A DNA stretch of 21,959 nucleotides from JBBITW01 sp037440525 (GTDB taxonomy: Bacteria; Desulfobacterota; BSN033; UBA1163), in NCBI GenBank assembly GCA_037440525.1, contig JBBITW010000044.1, positions 1-21,959 on the forward strand, given 5' to 3'. The stretch's first letter is position 1; each line of letters begins with the position of its first letter. Below are positions 1-6,987 of this stretch, one piece after another. Made by a program: the position numbers and the translations under genes. The notes below the pieces were generated by a model. The model searched no databases and had not been told where the DNA came from. It saw nothing but the letters and a program-made list of their open reading frames with translations.

Positions 1-31
1 CTAAATTGAGCGATATTTTTTATAATGTAGC

Positions 32-49
32 CGCACCCTTCAGGGTGCG
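32..49. repeat. Hairpin inside the terminal-repeat element
   Basis: A perfect 8-bp stem (CGCACCCT/AGGGTGCG) with a TC loop. It belongs to the 161-bp element. It is symmetric and lacks a following T-run, so I do not call it a terminator. Confidence 0.6.
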
Positions 50-107
50 AGGGTTGCGGCCTACCGCTAAAGGCGGCTTGATCCTCACTCAATGGGTGTT
101 TTTTTGA

Positions 108-125
108 CGCAGGCTAAAGCCTGCG
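108..125. repeat. Second hairpin inside the terminal-repeat element
   Basis: A perfect 8-bp stem (CGCAGGCT/AGCCTGCG) with an AA loop. A T-run precedes it on the + strand (98-105), so on the - strand the hairpin is followed by an A-to-T run and could act as a weak terminator for - strand transcription. No - strand gene is present here. Confidence 0.55.
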
Positions 126-161
126 GCTACAGGTTTCTTTAAAAAGAATCGCTCAATTTAG

Positions 162-199
162 ATTTAAATAAAAATATTTAATTAATAAAAGGTTCATTT
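162..199 (+). promoter_or_regulatory. A+T-rich leader of the MarR gene, possible operator
   Basis: This 38-base stretch is almost pure A+T. It contains three short perfect palindromes: ATTTAAAT (162-169), AAATATTT (172-179) and TTAATTAA (178-185). MarR-family repressors commonly bind palindromes next to their own gene, so this is the natural place for an autoregulatory operator. Palindromes are frequent by chance in such A+T-rich DNA, and I see no convincing -35/-10 pair. The ribosome binding site AAAAGG is at 187-192, 7 bases before the ATG at 200. Confidence 0.25.
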
Positions 200-670
200 A
201 TGAAATATAATAAGGAAAAAAAGAGATCCTCTTTAATCTTTCCTATAACTGAGGCACTCAACTGTTACCTGACTTTCCAGAGATCTTATAGTGTTTTAAA
301 TCGCAAGATTTCAAAGAAGTTGGCAAAATGGGGCTTGAGCCTTCCAAAGTATGGCATTCTTCTTCAGCTTTATGACCATGAGAGACTTCCCATCTCTGAG
401 TTAAGCAAACTTATATTTTCAGGCAATAGTAACCTGACAGCACTTATAGATCGTATGGAAAGGGATGGATTGGTAAAAAGGCTTAACAATGATGCTGACC
501 GAAGGGTAAAAGAGATCTGTCTTACAGAGAAGGGCAAGGAGCTTGCCCCAAAGGTAATATCTGAATATCGCCCATTTCTCCATCAGATGATGAGTTGTCT
601 TACTCCTGATGAGATAAAAGGGCTTACAGATCTATTGACACGATTGAAAGAGAGGCTGGAGGAAAATTAA
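200..670 (+). CDS. MarR-family transcriptional regulator
   Basis: A 156-residue protein, normal for MarR regulators, with a winged helix-turn-helix at about residues 45-115. The recognition-helix region reads NLTALIDRMERDGLVKR, followed by the wing with the characteristic Asp-Arg-Arg and the LTEKGKEL continuation. Flanking helices at both ends would form the dimer interface. MarR proteins usually repress an adjacent catabolic or efflux operon and release DNA on binding an aromatic acid or phenolic ligand. It is the first gene of a long co-directional run, with only 23 bases before the amidohydrolase, so it probably controls the whole operon including itself. The ligand could be the heterocyclic substrate or an intermediate; that is inference. 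ATG at 200 has AAAAGG upstream. Confidence 0.9.
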   Translation: MKYNKEKKRSSLIFPITEALNCYLTFQRSYSVLNRKISKKLAKWGLSLPKYGILLQLYDHERLPISELSKLIFSGNSNLTALIDRMERDGLVKRLNNDADRRVKEICLTEKGKELAPKVISEYRPFLHQMMSCLTPDEIKGLTDLLTRLKERLEEN

Positions 671-693
671 TAAAATATAAGGAGGTATTGGAG

Positions 694-2043
694 ATGATTT
701 TTGACTTAGTATTAAAAAATGGAAAGGTTGTTACAACGCAGTCTGTCTATGAAGGTGATGATATTGCTATTAAGGAAGGAAAGATTTATGCAATTGATAA
801 GACGGGCAGTTTTTCAGAGGCTCGCGAGGTTATCGATGCCAGCGGAAAATATATACTTCCCGGTATTATTGATGTTCATGTTCATTTCAGGGAACCTGGT
901 TTTACATACAAAGAGGATTTTGAGACAGGGACTCGGGCAGCCGCAGCAGGAGGTGTAACAACCATATTTGATATGCCAAATAATAAACCTTTTATCACTA
1001 CAGTTGAAACTTTTAAAGAGAAGCTGGAATTGATAAAGAACAAGGCCTATGTGGATTATGGATTGGTGGTAGCAATTGTGGGGGATAGCATTTCAGAGAT
1101 TTTGGGGTTAGCTGAGGCAGGAGCAAATGTTTATAAGATCTTCATGGGTGAGACAGTTGGGGGAGTACCTGCACCTGATGATGGGGGAATACTCCAGGCA
1201 TTCAGATTGGTTGCTGAGACAGGGCTCAGAGTAGGTGTTCATGCTGAGAACAATGCGATTATGGACTTTTTTAAAAGGGAGCTTCAGAAGGCAGGAAGGA
1301 CTGATCCTCTGGCACATGTTGAGTCAAGGCCTAATATTGCTGAGGCAGAGACGATTCAGCGGGCAATCATGCTGGCCAGAGAAGCAGGTTGTAAGCTTCA
1401 TATATACCATATGAGTTCAAAGGAAGGTGTGGAGTTAGTAAAGGAGGCTAAGGGAAAAGGTATTGAGGTCTCTGCAGAGACAGGACCTCATTATCTACTT
1501 CTCGATTGTGACTATATGAAGAAGGTTGGCTCAATATTAAAGATGAACCCTCCTGTGAGATCGCGAGAGAATGGAGAAGCTTTATGGAGGGGATTACTGG
1601 ATGGAATTGTTGAGGTAATTGCAACAGATCATTCTCCACACTCTGAAGAAGAGAAGATAAAAGAGAATATCTGGGAGGCAATCCCAGGATTTACAGGGGT
1701 TGAGACAAGTGTTCCATTAATGCTAACACAGGTGAATGAGGGAAGGTTATCGATTACAACCTATGTTAAGCTTGCCTCTGAAAATCCAGCAAAACTGTTT
1801 AACCTTTATCCTCGAAAGGGGACAATAAGAGTAGGGTCTGATGCGGATTTTACAATTGTTGACATGGCAAAGGAGGGTGTAATCAGAAGTGAGAGACTTC
1901 ACAGCAAGACAAAGGTTACACCATTTGATGGATGGAGGGTGAAGGGAATGCCAGTCTATACAATTGTTAGAGGAAATGTGGTTATGAAAAATGGGGAGGT
2001 TTTAGGAAGGCCAAAGGGAGAGTTCATACATCCAGTTAAATAG
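694..2043 (+). CDS. Cyclic amidohydrolase, dihydroorotase/allantoinase type
   Basis: A 449-residue amidohydrolase-superfamily TIM-barrel enzyme that hydrolyses cyclic amides or imides. The binuclear metal site looks complete: HVHF (His62, His64), the lysine expected to be carboxylated (Lys148, in VYKIFMG), His183 (GVHAEN), His239 (IYHMSS) and Asp312 (ATDHSPH). N- and C-terminal segments (about 1-50 and 370-449) form the usual small beta-sandwich. I chose ATG at 694, not the in-frame TTG at 688, because AAGGAGG (679-685) then sits 8 bases upstream. ETGPHYLL and general layout resemble allantoinase and class I dihydroorotase; no pyr genes are nearby, so pyrimidine synthesis is unlikely. Beside Mo-hydroxylase genes, it probably opens a ring lactam or imide; in my pathway model, the imide tautomer of citrazinate. 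Exact substrate is unknown. Confidence 0.9.
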   Translation: MIFDLVLKNGKVVTTQSVYEGDDIAIKEGKIYAIDKTGSFSEAREVIDASGKYILPGIIDVHVHFREPGFTYKEDFETGTRAAAAGGVTTIFDMPNNKPFITTVETFKEKLELIKNKAYVDYGLVVAIVGDSISEILGLAEAGANVYKIFMGETVGGVPAPDDGGILQAFRLVAETGLRVGVHAENNAIMDFFKRELQKAGRTDPLAHVESRPNIAEAETIQRAIMLAREAGCKLHIYHMSSKEGVELVKEAKGKGIEVSAETGPHYLLLDCDYMKKVGSILKMNPPVRSRENGEALWRGLLDGIVEVIATDHSPHSEEEKIKENIWEAIPGFTGVETSVPLMLTQVNEGRLSITTYVKLASENPAKLFNLYPRKGTIRVGSDADFTIVDMAKEGVIRSERLHSKTKVTPFDGWRVKGMPVYTIVRGNVVMKNGEVLGRPKGEFIHPVK

Positions 2044-2063
2044 GGATCGAAAGGAGAACGAAG

Positions 2064-3269
2064 ATGATTCAAAGGATTTTATACTGTGAAGGGAAAAACT
2101 ATGAATTGGGAAGATGTCAAGGTGAGCTTCTTTCCTCAGAGATAAGAGAGAATCTTTTAAATTTTTGGAATATTATGAAAAATAGGGGCTATCAATATAA
2201 AGAGCTCCTGAGAACGGCCATCAGCCGGGAGAGGTTATTAGGAACAAATAGATTAGAGGAGATAAATGGTATTAGTGACGGATCAGGGGTTGAGTATCCT
2301 GAGATTCTCGCATATAATCTCTTCCACGATCTGGCATTTTCAGAGGAGTGTACGGTTTTGATGGCTGTTGGAAATGCGAGTGCAACAGGGGATACGATCT
2401 TTCTTAAAAATAGTGATAAGGTTGGTTCTGAAAGCTATATTGGACCGAACAGTTTCAAGAATAAGGAGATAAATGTTATCATCCTTCTTCGTCCAAAGGA
2501 AGGTAATAAGATCATCGGAGTCTCTTCTGCAGGGACAACTGCTCTAAAGATGGGTCTTAACGATAAAGGGGTTGCAACAGGAAGCAATATCTCAAGGACA
2601 AAGGAACTTGCCCTAAAAGGTGCAGAGAGGGATTCCACAAAGATAAAGGCCCTGGATAGAGGGGCTTTGATGAGGGAAGGTTTGGAGAAAGGAAAGACTG
2701 CCTTAGAGGCCTCGCAGGCCATATTGCCAGGTCTTCTGGAAAATCCAATGAGCACACCTGGCAATATAGAGTTTGCAGATGCAAAGGAAGCAATTATAAT
2801 TGAAGGATCCTATCATGAGATGGCAACCGAGATTGTGAGGGATGATGTGGCAGCCCGTTCAAACTGTTTTGTCATCCTTAAAGCACTCAATCGTGAAGAT
2901 GATGTTTCGAGCATATGCAGGTATGTTCGCTGTCTCAAGCTTCTGGGTGACAATAAAGGAAAGATTACAAGGGATAAGATGATTGAGTTCTCTATGGATC
3001 ATGTAAATGGACCAGGACCAAATTCAATCTGTCGTCATGGTGTGCATTTTTCTGAAGAGACATCACTCTCGGCCGCAGTGATGGAAATAGATGGAAAGAA
3101 TCCTGAGAGATCGAGAATCACAATATGCCTTGGAAAACCATGTCGTGCCTGGAGGTCAGAGGAGGCCCATATCACCCTGAATATGGAAGCAAGTTTGAAG
3201 GATATTCCAGAGGGTCTCCTCAGTGGTGAAACCTGGAGGAAATTCTATACAGAAGAGCCCATGATATGA
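2064..3269 (+). CDS. C45-family Ntn hydrolase/acyltransferase (linear amide hydrolase)
   Basis: A 401-residue protein resembling the peptidase C45 family (acyl-CoA:6-aminopenicillanate acyltransferase-like, related to choloylglycine-type hydrolases). These proenzymes cleave themselves before a Cys that becomes the N-terminal nucleophile and then hydrolyse or transfer amides. The likely nucleophile is Cys96 in EECTVLM, followed by the typical DTIFLKNSD segment with Asn116 or a neighbour as a candidate oxyanion residue. Cleavage would give chains of about 95 and 306 residues. There is no signal peptide, so it is cytoplasmic. It lies 20 bases after the amidohydrolase and 9 before the FAD subunit. 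Context suggests it removes ammonia or another amine from the acyclic amide left by ring opening. The family call is fairly sure; the substrate is inferred. Confidence 0.75.
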   Translation: MIQRILYCEGKNYELGRCQGELLSSEIRENLLNFWNIMKNRGYQYKELLRTAISRERLLGTNRLEEINGISDGSGVEYPEILAYNLFHDLAFSEECTVLMAVGNASATGDTIFLKNSDKVGSESYIGPNSFKNKEINVIILLRPKEGNKIIGVSSAGTTALKMGLNDKGVATGSNISRTKELALKGAERDSTKIKALDRGALMREGLEKGKTALEASQAILPGLLENPMSTPGNIEFADAKEAIIIEGSYHEMATEIVRDDVAARSNCFVILKALNREDDVSSICRYVRCLKLLGDNKGKITRDKMIEFSMDHVNGPGPNSICRHGVHFSEETSLSAAVMEIDGKNPERSRITICLGKPCRAWRSEEAHITLNMEASLKDIPEGLLSGETWRKFYTEEPMI

Positions 3270-3278
3270 AAGGGGGAA

Positions 3279-4154
3279 ATGGTGTTAAGCAGATTGAAAG
3301 AGTTCAAATACCTTGAACCATCAACACTTTCCGAGGCCCTATCGATGCTGGATCAGTATCGTGGCAGAGCAAAGGTTATTGCAGGAGGAACAGACCTGAT
3401 CATTCAGATGAAACAAAAGAGGGTGATCCCCGAATATATAATAAATCTTAAAAGGATTCCTCAACTTGACTATATAGAGTTTGATGGAAAACTATTGAGG
3501 ATTGGTCCTTTAGTAACACATGCGGCTATTGCAGATTCTCCTATAATAAAGAGGGATTTTGATCTTCTTTCAGATGCATCCCTTGCAGTCGGAGTGGTTC
3601 AGACGAGGAATCGTGGAACAGTGGCTGGAAATATATGCAATGCCTCCCCTTCTGCTGATACCCCTCCAGCATTGATTGCCCTTGGTGCCAGATTGAAGTT
3701 GGTAAGCCTAAAAGGGGAAAGGATTATAAATATCGAAGAATTCTTTAAAGGGCCATTTGAGACAGTCCTCGAAGAGAATGAGATACTCAGTGAGATCCAG
3801 GTTCCGAGCATACCTCCAAATGGTGAAGGTGTATATATGTGGCTTCCGAAGATCACAGCAGTGGATGAGACACTCGTTGGTGTGGGGGTATTGCTTGTCG
3901 TGGATTCAGATGGAATCTGTATGGAATCGAGGGTGGGTCTTTGCTCAGTTGCTCCCCATCCAATAAGGGCTTATAAGACAGAGGAATTTCTAAAAGGGAA
4001 GAGGATCGAGGACACTCTATTTAAGAGGGCAGGTGAGATAGCCTCAGAGGAAGCTTCTCCACGTTCGAGGGAAGAGTATAGAAGGGAGATGATAAAAGTC
4101 TTTGTGAGTAGGGCGTTGGAGCAGGCCTTTAGGAAGATTAAACTTAAATGTTAA
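3279..4154 (+). CDS. Molybdenum hydroxylase FAD-binding subunit (CoxM/XdhB type)
   Basis: A 291-residue medium subunit of a xanthine-oxidase-family hydroxylase. It passes electrons from the 2Fe-2S subunit through FAD to an external acceptor. The FAD-binding signatures are visible: AGGTDL at residues 35-40 and TRNRGTVAGN at 109-118, followed by the ASPSADTPPAL segment. The C-terminal third matches the CO-dehydrogenase flavoprotein C-terminal domain. It has none of the extra cysteines that hold the 4Fe-4S cluster in the flavin subunit of 4-hydroxybenzoyl-CoA reductase, which argues for a hydroxylase and not a reductase. The start may be ATG 3279 or the next codon GTG 3282; the purine-rich AGGGGGAA at 3271-3278 fits GTG slightly better. 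There is one FAD gene for two Mo subunits, so it may be shared. Confidence 0.92.
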   Translation: MVLSRLKEFKYLEPSTLSEALSMLDQYRGRAKVIAGGTDLIIQMKQKRVIPEYIINLKRIPQLDYIEFDGKLLRIGPLVTHAAIADSPIIKRDFDLLSDASLAVGVVQTRNRGTVAGNICNASPSADTPPALIALGARLKLVSLKGERIINIEEFFKGPFETVLEENEILSEIQVPSIPPNGEGVYMWLPKITAVDETLVGVGVLLVVDSDGICMESRVGLCSVAPHPIRAYKTEEFLKGKRIEDTLFKRAGEIASEEASPRSREEYRREMIKVFVSRALEQAFRKIKLKC

Positions 4155-4187
4155 TCTATTCAAGTGGAAAAGGATGGTGGTCTTTAA

Positions 4188-4661
4188 GTGAAGCATTTGA
4201 TTAGTTTAAAAATAAATGGTGAGCCATACGAGCTCAGTGTAAAATCTAACATCACACTTCTGGACTTACTAAGGGATGAGATTGGTCTAACAGGAACGAA
4301 GAGGGGATGTGATACAGGAGAGTGCGGTGCCTGCACAGTTCTTCTTGATGGAAGACCTGTTAATTCATGTTTAGTCCTTGCTGTTGATGTGAATGGAAGA
4401 GATATTCTAACAATAGAAGGACTTGCAAGGGATGGAAATCTCCATCCCCTTCAGAAGGCCTTCATCGAAGAAGGGGCCATCCAGTGTGGATACTGCACTC
4501 CCGGGATGATTCTTTCTGCAAAGGCCCTTCTGGATGAGAATCCCTCTCCAAAAGAGGAAGATGTTAAAAGGGCAATTGCAGGGAATCTGTGTCGTTGCAC
4601 AGGATATGTAAGGATTATTAAGGCCATTATGAGTGTGGCTAAAAATAGTATGGAAGGATAA
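4188..4661 (+). CDS. Molybdenum hydroxylase 2Fe-2S subunit (CoxS/XdhC-domain type)
   Basis: A 157-residue small subunit carrying two [2Fe-2S] clusters that relay electrons from molybdenum to FAD. The N-terminal plant-ferredoxin-like cluster uses Cys41, Cys46, Cys49 and Cys61 (CDTGECGACT region). The C-terminal helical-domain cluster uses Cys100, Cys103, Cys135 and Cys137 (CGYCTPGM and NLCRCTGY). All eight ligands are present and the length is normal. The GTG start at 4188 follows a GGTGG at 4176-4180. The stop is 4 bases before the proposed start of the first Mo subunit, so expression is probably coupled. One small subunit appears to serve both large subunits downstream. Confidence 0.95.
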   Translation: MKHLISLKINGEPYELSVKSNITLLDLLRDEIGLTGTKRGCDTGECGACTVLLDGRPVNSCLVLAVDVNGRDILTIEGLARDGNLHPLQKAFIEEGAIQCGYCTPGMILSAKALLDENPSPKEEDVKRAIAGNLCRCTGYVRIIKAIMSVAKNSMEG

Positions 4662-4665
4662 AGCC

Positions 4666-6960
4666 GTGAAGGATTTTTTTGCTATTGGGAAAGCAATACC
4701 ACGCCTCGATGCATTTGAGAAGGTGACAGGTCGGGCTATATATGGAGATGATATAAAACTTCCAAATATCCTTTTTGCTAAGGCCCTGAGAAGTGAGTAT
4801 GCTCACGCGAAGATCTTAAATATAAACGTAGAAAAGGCGAAAAGATTACCAGGAGTAAAGGCTGTCGTTACGGGAAAGGAATTCCCTTTCTTGGGAGGGG
4901 AGGCCATAATGGATTACCCATTTCTGGCCTCTCAAAAGGTCCGCTATGTTGGGGAAGCGGTGGCCGCAGTTGCAGCCCTAAATGAGGAGATTGCCCAGGA
5001 GGCAATAGAACTAATCGAGGTGGAGTATGAACCCCTACCTCCGCTTCTTGATCCAGAGAAGGCCATGGAGCGAGAGGCTTTGCTAATTCACGAAGAGATG
5101 CTTTCCTATAGACGTCTTCCCATAATAAGACCTATTGAGAATAGCAATATCTGCCATCACGTCCAGTTTATAAAAGGAGATCTGGAAAGAGGTTTTTCGG
5201 AGAGTGACTTTATCACTGAGGATACATTCTCAACACAGATGGTTCAACATGGGGCAATAGAGCCACATATGGCAATTGCTCAAGTTGACCTTTCAGGAAG
5301 GATAACCGTCTGGGTCACAAATGACAGTCCTCATCGTTTACGCCAGGATTTATCCAATGCCATGGGATTACCATTGAAAAAGATCAGGGTAATATCCCCT
5401 CCATATATCGGGGGTAATTTTGGAGGAAAAGGGGGACTAAAGGTTGAAACTCTTTGTATAGCGCTTGCCCTAAAAGCAAACCATAGACCTGTAAAGATTG
5501 TTTTGACAAGGGAGGAGGTATTTACATCCTCCCTTGTGAGGCATCCAAGTATTGTTAAGTTAAAGACCGGGGTCAAAAAGGACGGAAGAATCATGGCAAG
5601 GGAGGCAAAGGTTATCTATGATACTGGCGCCTATGCTGAAAAGGGGCCAACCGTATGCCAGCAGGCATGTGTGGCTTCTGTAGGTCCCTATAAAATTCCT
5701 AATATCAAGGTTGATGGCTTCTGCGTATATACAAATAAACCAATTGCTGGTGCCTATAGAGGATATGGAGTTCCTCAGGTTGCATGGGCTCATGAATCTC
5801 AGCTTGATATAATTGCTGAAAGATTGGGGATTGATCCTGTTGAGATAAGACTGAAGAATTGTGTTGAAGAGGGGGCCATATCCCCTACAGGTCAGCAGAG
5901 ACTCCACAGTGTTGGCCTTAAAGAGTGTATAAAGGAGGTTTCAGATTCTATCGATTGGAACAGGCCGAGGAAGAGATTCAGGGGAAGGGGTATTGCCTGC
6001 GGTTTTAAGAATACCAAGACTCCTACAGGTTCTTCAGCTGTTGTTATAGTAAGTCAGGATGGAAGTGTGGAGGTACTTACCAGTGCAGTTGAGGTGGGGC
6101 AGGGGTCTAAAACAGTCCTTGCGCAGATAGCCTCGGAAGAATTGGGAGTCCCTGTTGAAAATATTAATATGATTACACCCGATACCGATATCACACCATT
6201 TGATGCATCGACTACATCGAGCAGAACTACATTCCATATGGGTAATGCAGTAAGACGTGCGGCTAAAGATGCAAAAGACCAGCTTCTTGTCATTTCCGCA
6301 GAAATTCTTGGCGTGGATTCTAAAGAACTTACCATAGAGAATGGATTGATCTTTTCAAAGAGTAATCCTCAAAGGAAACTTACCATTTCCGAGGCAATAA
6401 GGCATGAGTATCAAGCAGGCCTTGATATAATTGGAAAGGATTCATATTATCCTGTTGTTGAAGGCGAACAGAAGGGGATGTGGTCAGCACCAAGCATCTT
6501 CTGGATGTATGGGGCACAGTGTGCAGAGGTGGAGGTTGATCCAGAGACAGGAAGGGTAAAGGTATTGAAGGTAGTAGGTGCTCATGATGTAGGAAGGGCT
6601 ATCAATCCCTCCACATGCAGAGGCCAGATTGAAGGGGGAATGGTTCATGCACTGGGAAATACCCTCTTTGAGGAGATGATTATTGGAAATAGGGGTGAAG
6701 TTGTAAATAAATCCTTTCTCGATTACAGGATGCCAGGAGCACTTGACACTCCAGAGATAGAATCTATAATTGTAGAATCCCCGCACAGGGAAGGTCCCTG
6801 GGGGGCAAAGGGAATTGGGGAAATGACAGTTGTTCCAACGGCTCCAGCAATAGCAAATGCAATTTATGATGCTATTGGGGTAAGGATAAAGGAACTCCCA
6901 ATCACACCTGATAAGATTATAAAGGCTTTAAAAGCTAAACAAAATGAGAAAGTCTTCTGA
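4666..6960 (+). CDS. Molybdenum hydroxylase catalytic subunit 1 (molybdopterin-binding)
   Basis: A full-length 764-residue large subunit of the xanthine oxidase family. It holds the molybdopterin cytosine dinucleotide-type cofactor and hydroxylates a carbon next to a ring nitrogen. GTG at 4666 has AAGGA 7 bases upstream; upstream in-frame starts would overlap the 2Fe-2S gene. Key motifs are GGNFGGK (249-255), AYRGYG (Arg365), EVGQG (476-480) and the catalytic base Glu719 in GIGE. It lacks AYRCSFR, so it is not a carbon monoxide dehydrogenase. Aligned by eye to bovine xanthine oxidase, Glu802 is replaced by Gly256 and Arg880 by about Gln333, while Arg912 and Glu1261 are kept. That makes xanthine an unlikely substrate. 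I propose the first hydroxylation of a pyridinecarboxylate, as inference. Confidence 0.92.
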   Translation: MKDFFAIGKAIPRLDAFEKVTGRAIYGDDIKLPNILFAKALRSEYAHAKILNINVEKAKRLPGVKAVVTGKEFPFLGGEAIMDYPFLASQKVRYVGEAVAAVAALNEEIAQEAIELIEVEYEPLPPLLDPEKAMEREALLIHEEMLSYRRLPIIRPIENSNICHHVQFIKGDLERGFSESDFITEDTFSTQMVQHGAIEPHMAIAQVDLSGRITVWVTNDSPHRLRQDLSNAMGLPLKKIRVISPPYIGGNFGGKGGLKVETLCIALALKANHRPVKIVLTREEVFTSSLVRHPSIVKLKTGVKKDGRIMAREAKVIYDTGAYAEKGPTVCQQACVASVGPYKIPNIKVDGFCVYTNKPIAGAYRGYGVPQVAWAHESQLDIIAERLGIDPVEIRLKNCVEEGAISPTGQQRLHSVGLKECIKEVSDSIDWNRPRKRFRGRGIACGFKNTKTPTGSSAVVIVSQDGSVEVLTSAVEVGQGSKTVLAQIASEELGVPVENINMITPDTDITPFDASTTSSRTTFHMGNAVRRAAKDAKDQLLVISAEILGVDSKELTIENGLIFSKSNPQRKLTISEAIRHEYQAGLDIIGKDSYYPVVEGEQKGMWSAPSIFWMYGAQCAEVEVDPETGRVKVLKVVGAHDVGRAINPSTCRGQIEGGMVHALGNTLFEEMIIGNRGEVVNKSFLDYRMPGALDTPEIESIIVESPHREGPWGAKGIGEMTVVPTAPAIANAIYDAIGVRIKELPITPDKIIKALKAKQNEKVF

Positions 6961-6987
6961 AGTCGCTATTAAAATCGGAGTGGATAG

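Larger units (their letters stand above)
1..161. mobile_element. MITE-like element with terminal inverted repeats
   Basis: The first 14 bases (CTAAATTGAGCGAT) recur as a perfect reverse complement at 148-161. The homology continues inward imperfectly through a T-rich stretch to TGTAGCCGCA on both arms. Inside are two perfect 8-bp hairpins with 2-nt loops, at 32-49 (CGCACCCT/AGGGTGCG) and 108-125 (CGCAGGCT/AGCCTGCG), and a shorter CCGC/GCGG hairpin near 64-76. There is no coding capacity, so it would be non-autonomous. The window begins exactly at the outer end of the left repeat, so a target-site duplication cannot be tested. A related terminal motif recurs near 17137. It sits 38 bases before the MarR gene and may carry part of the operon promoter region. 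Confidence 0.6.
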
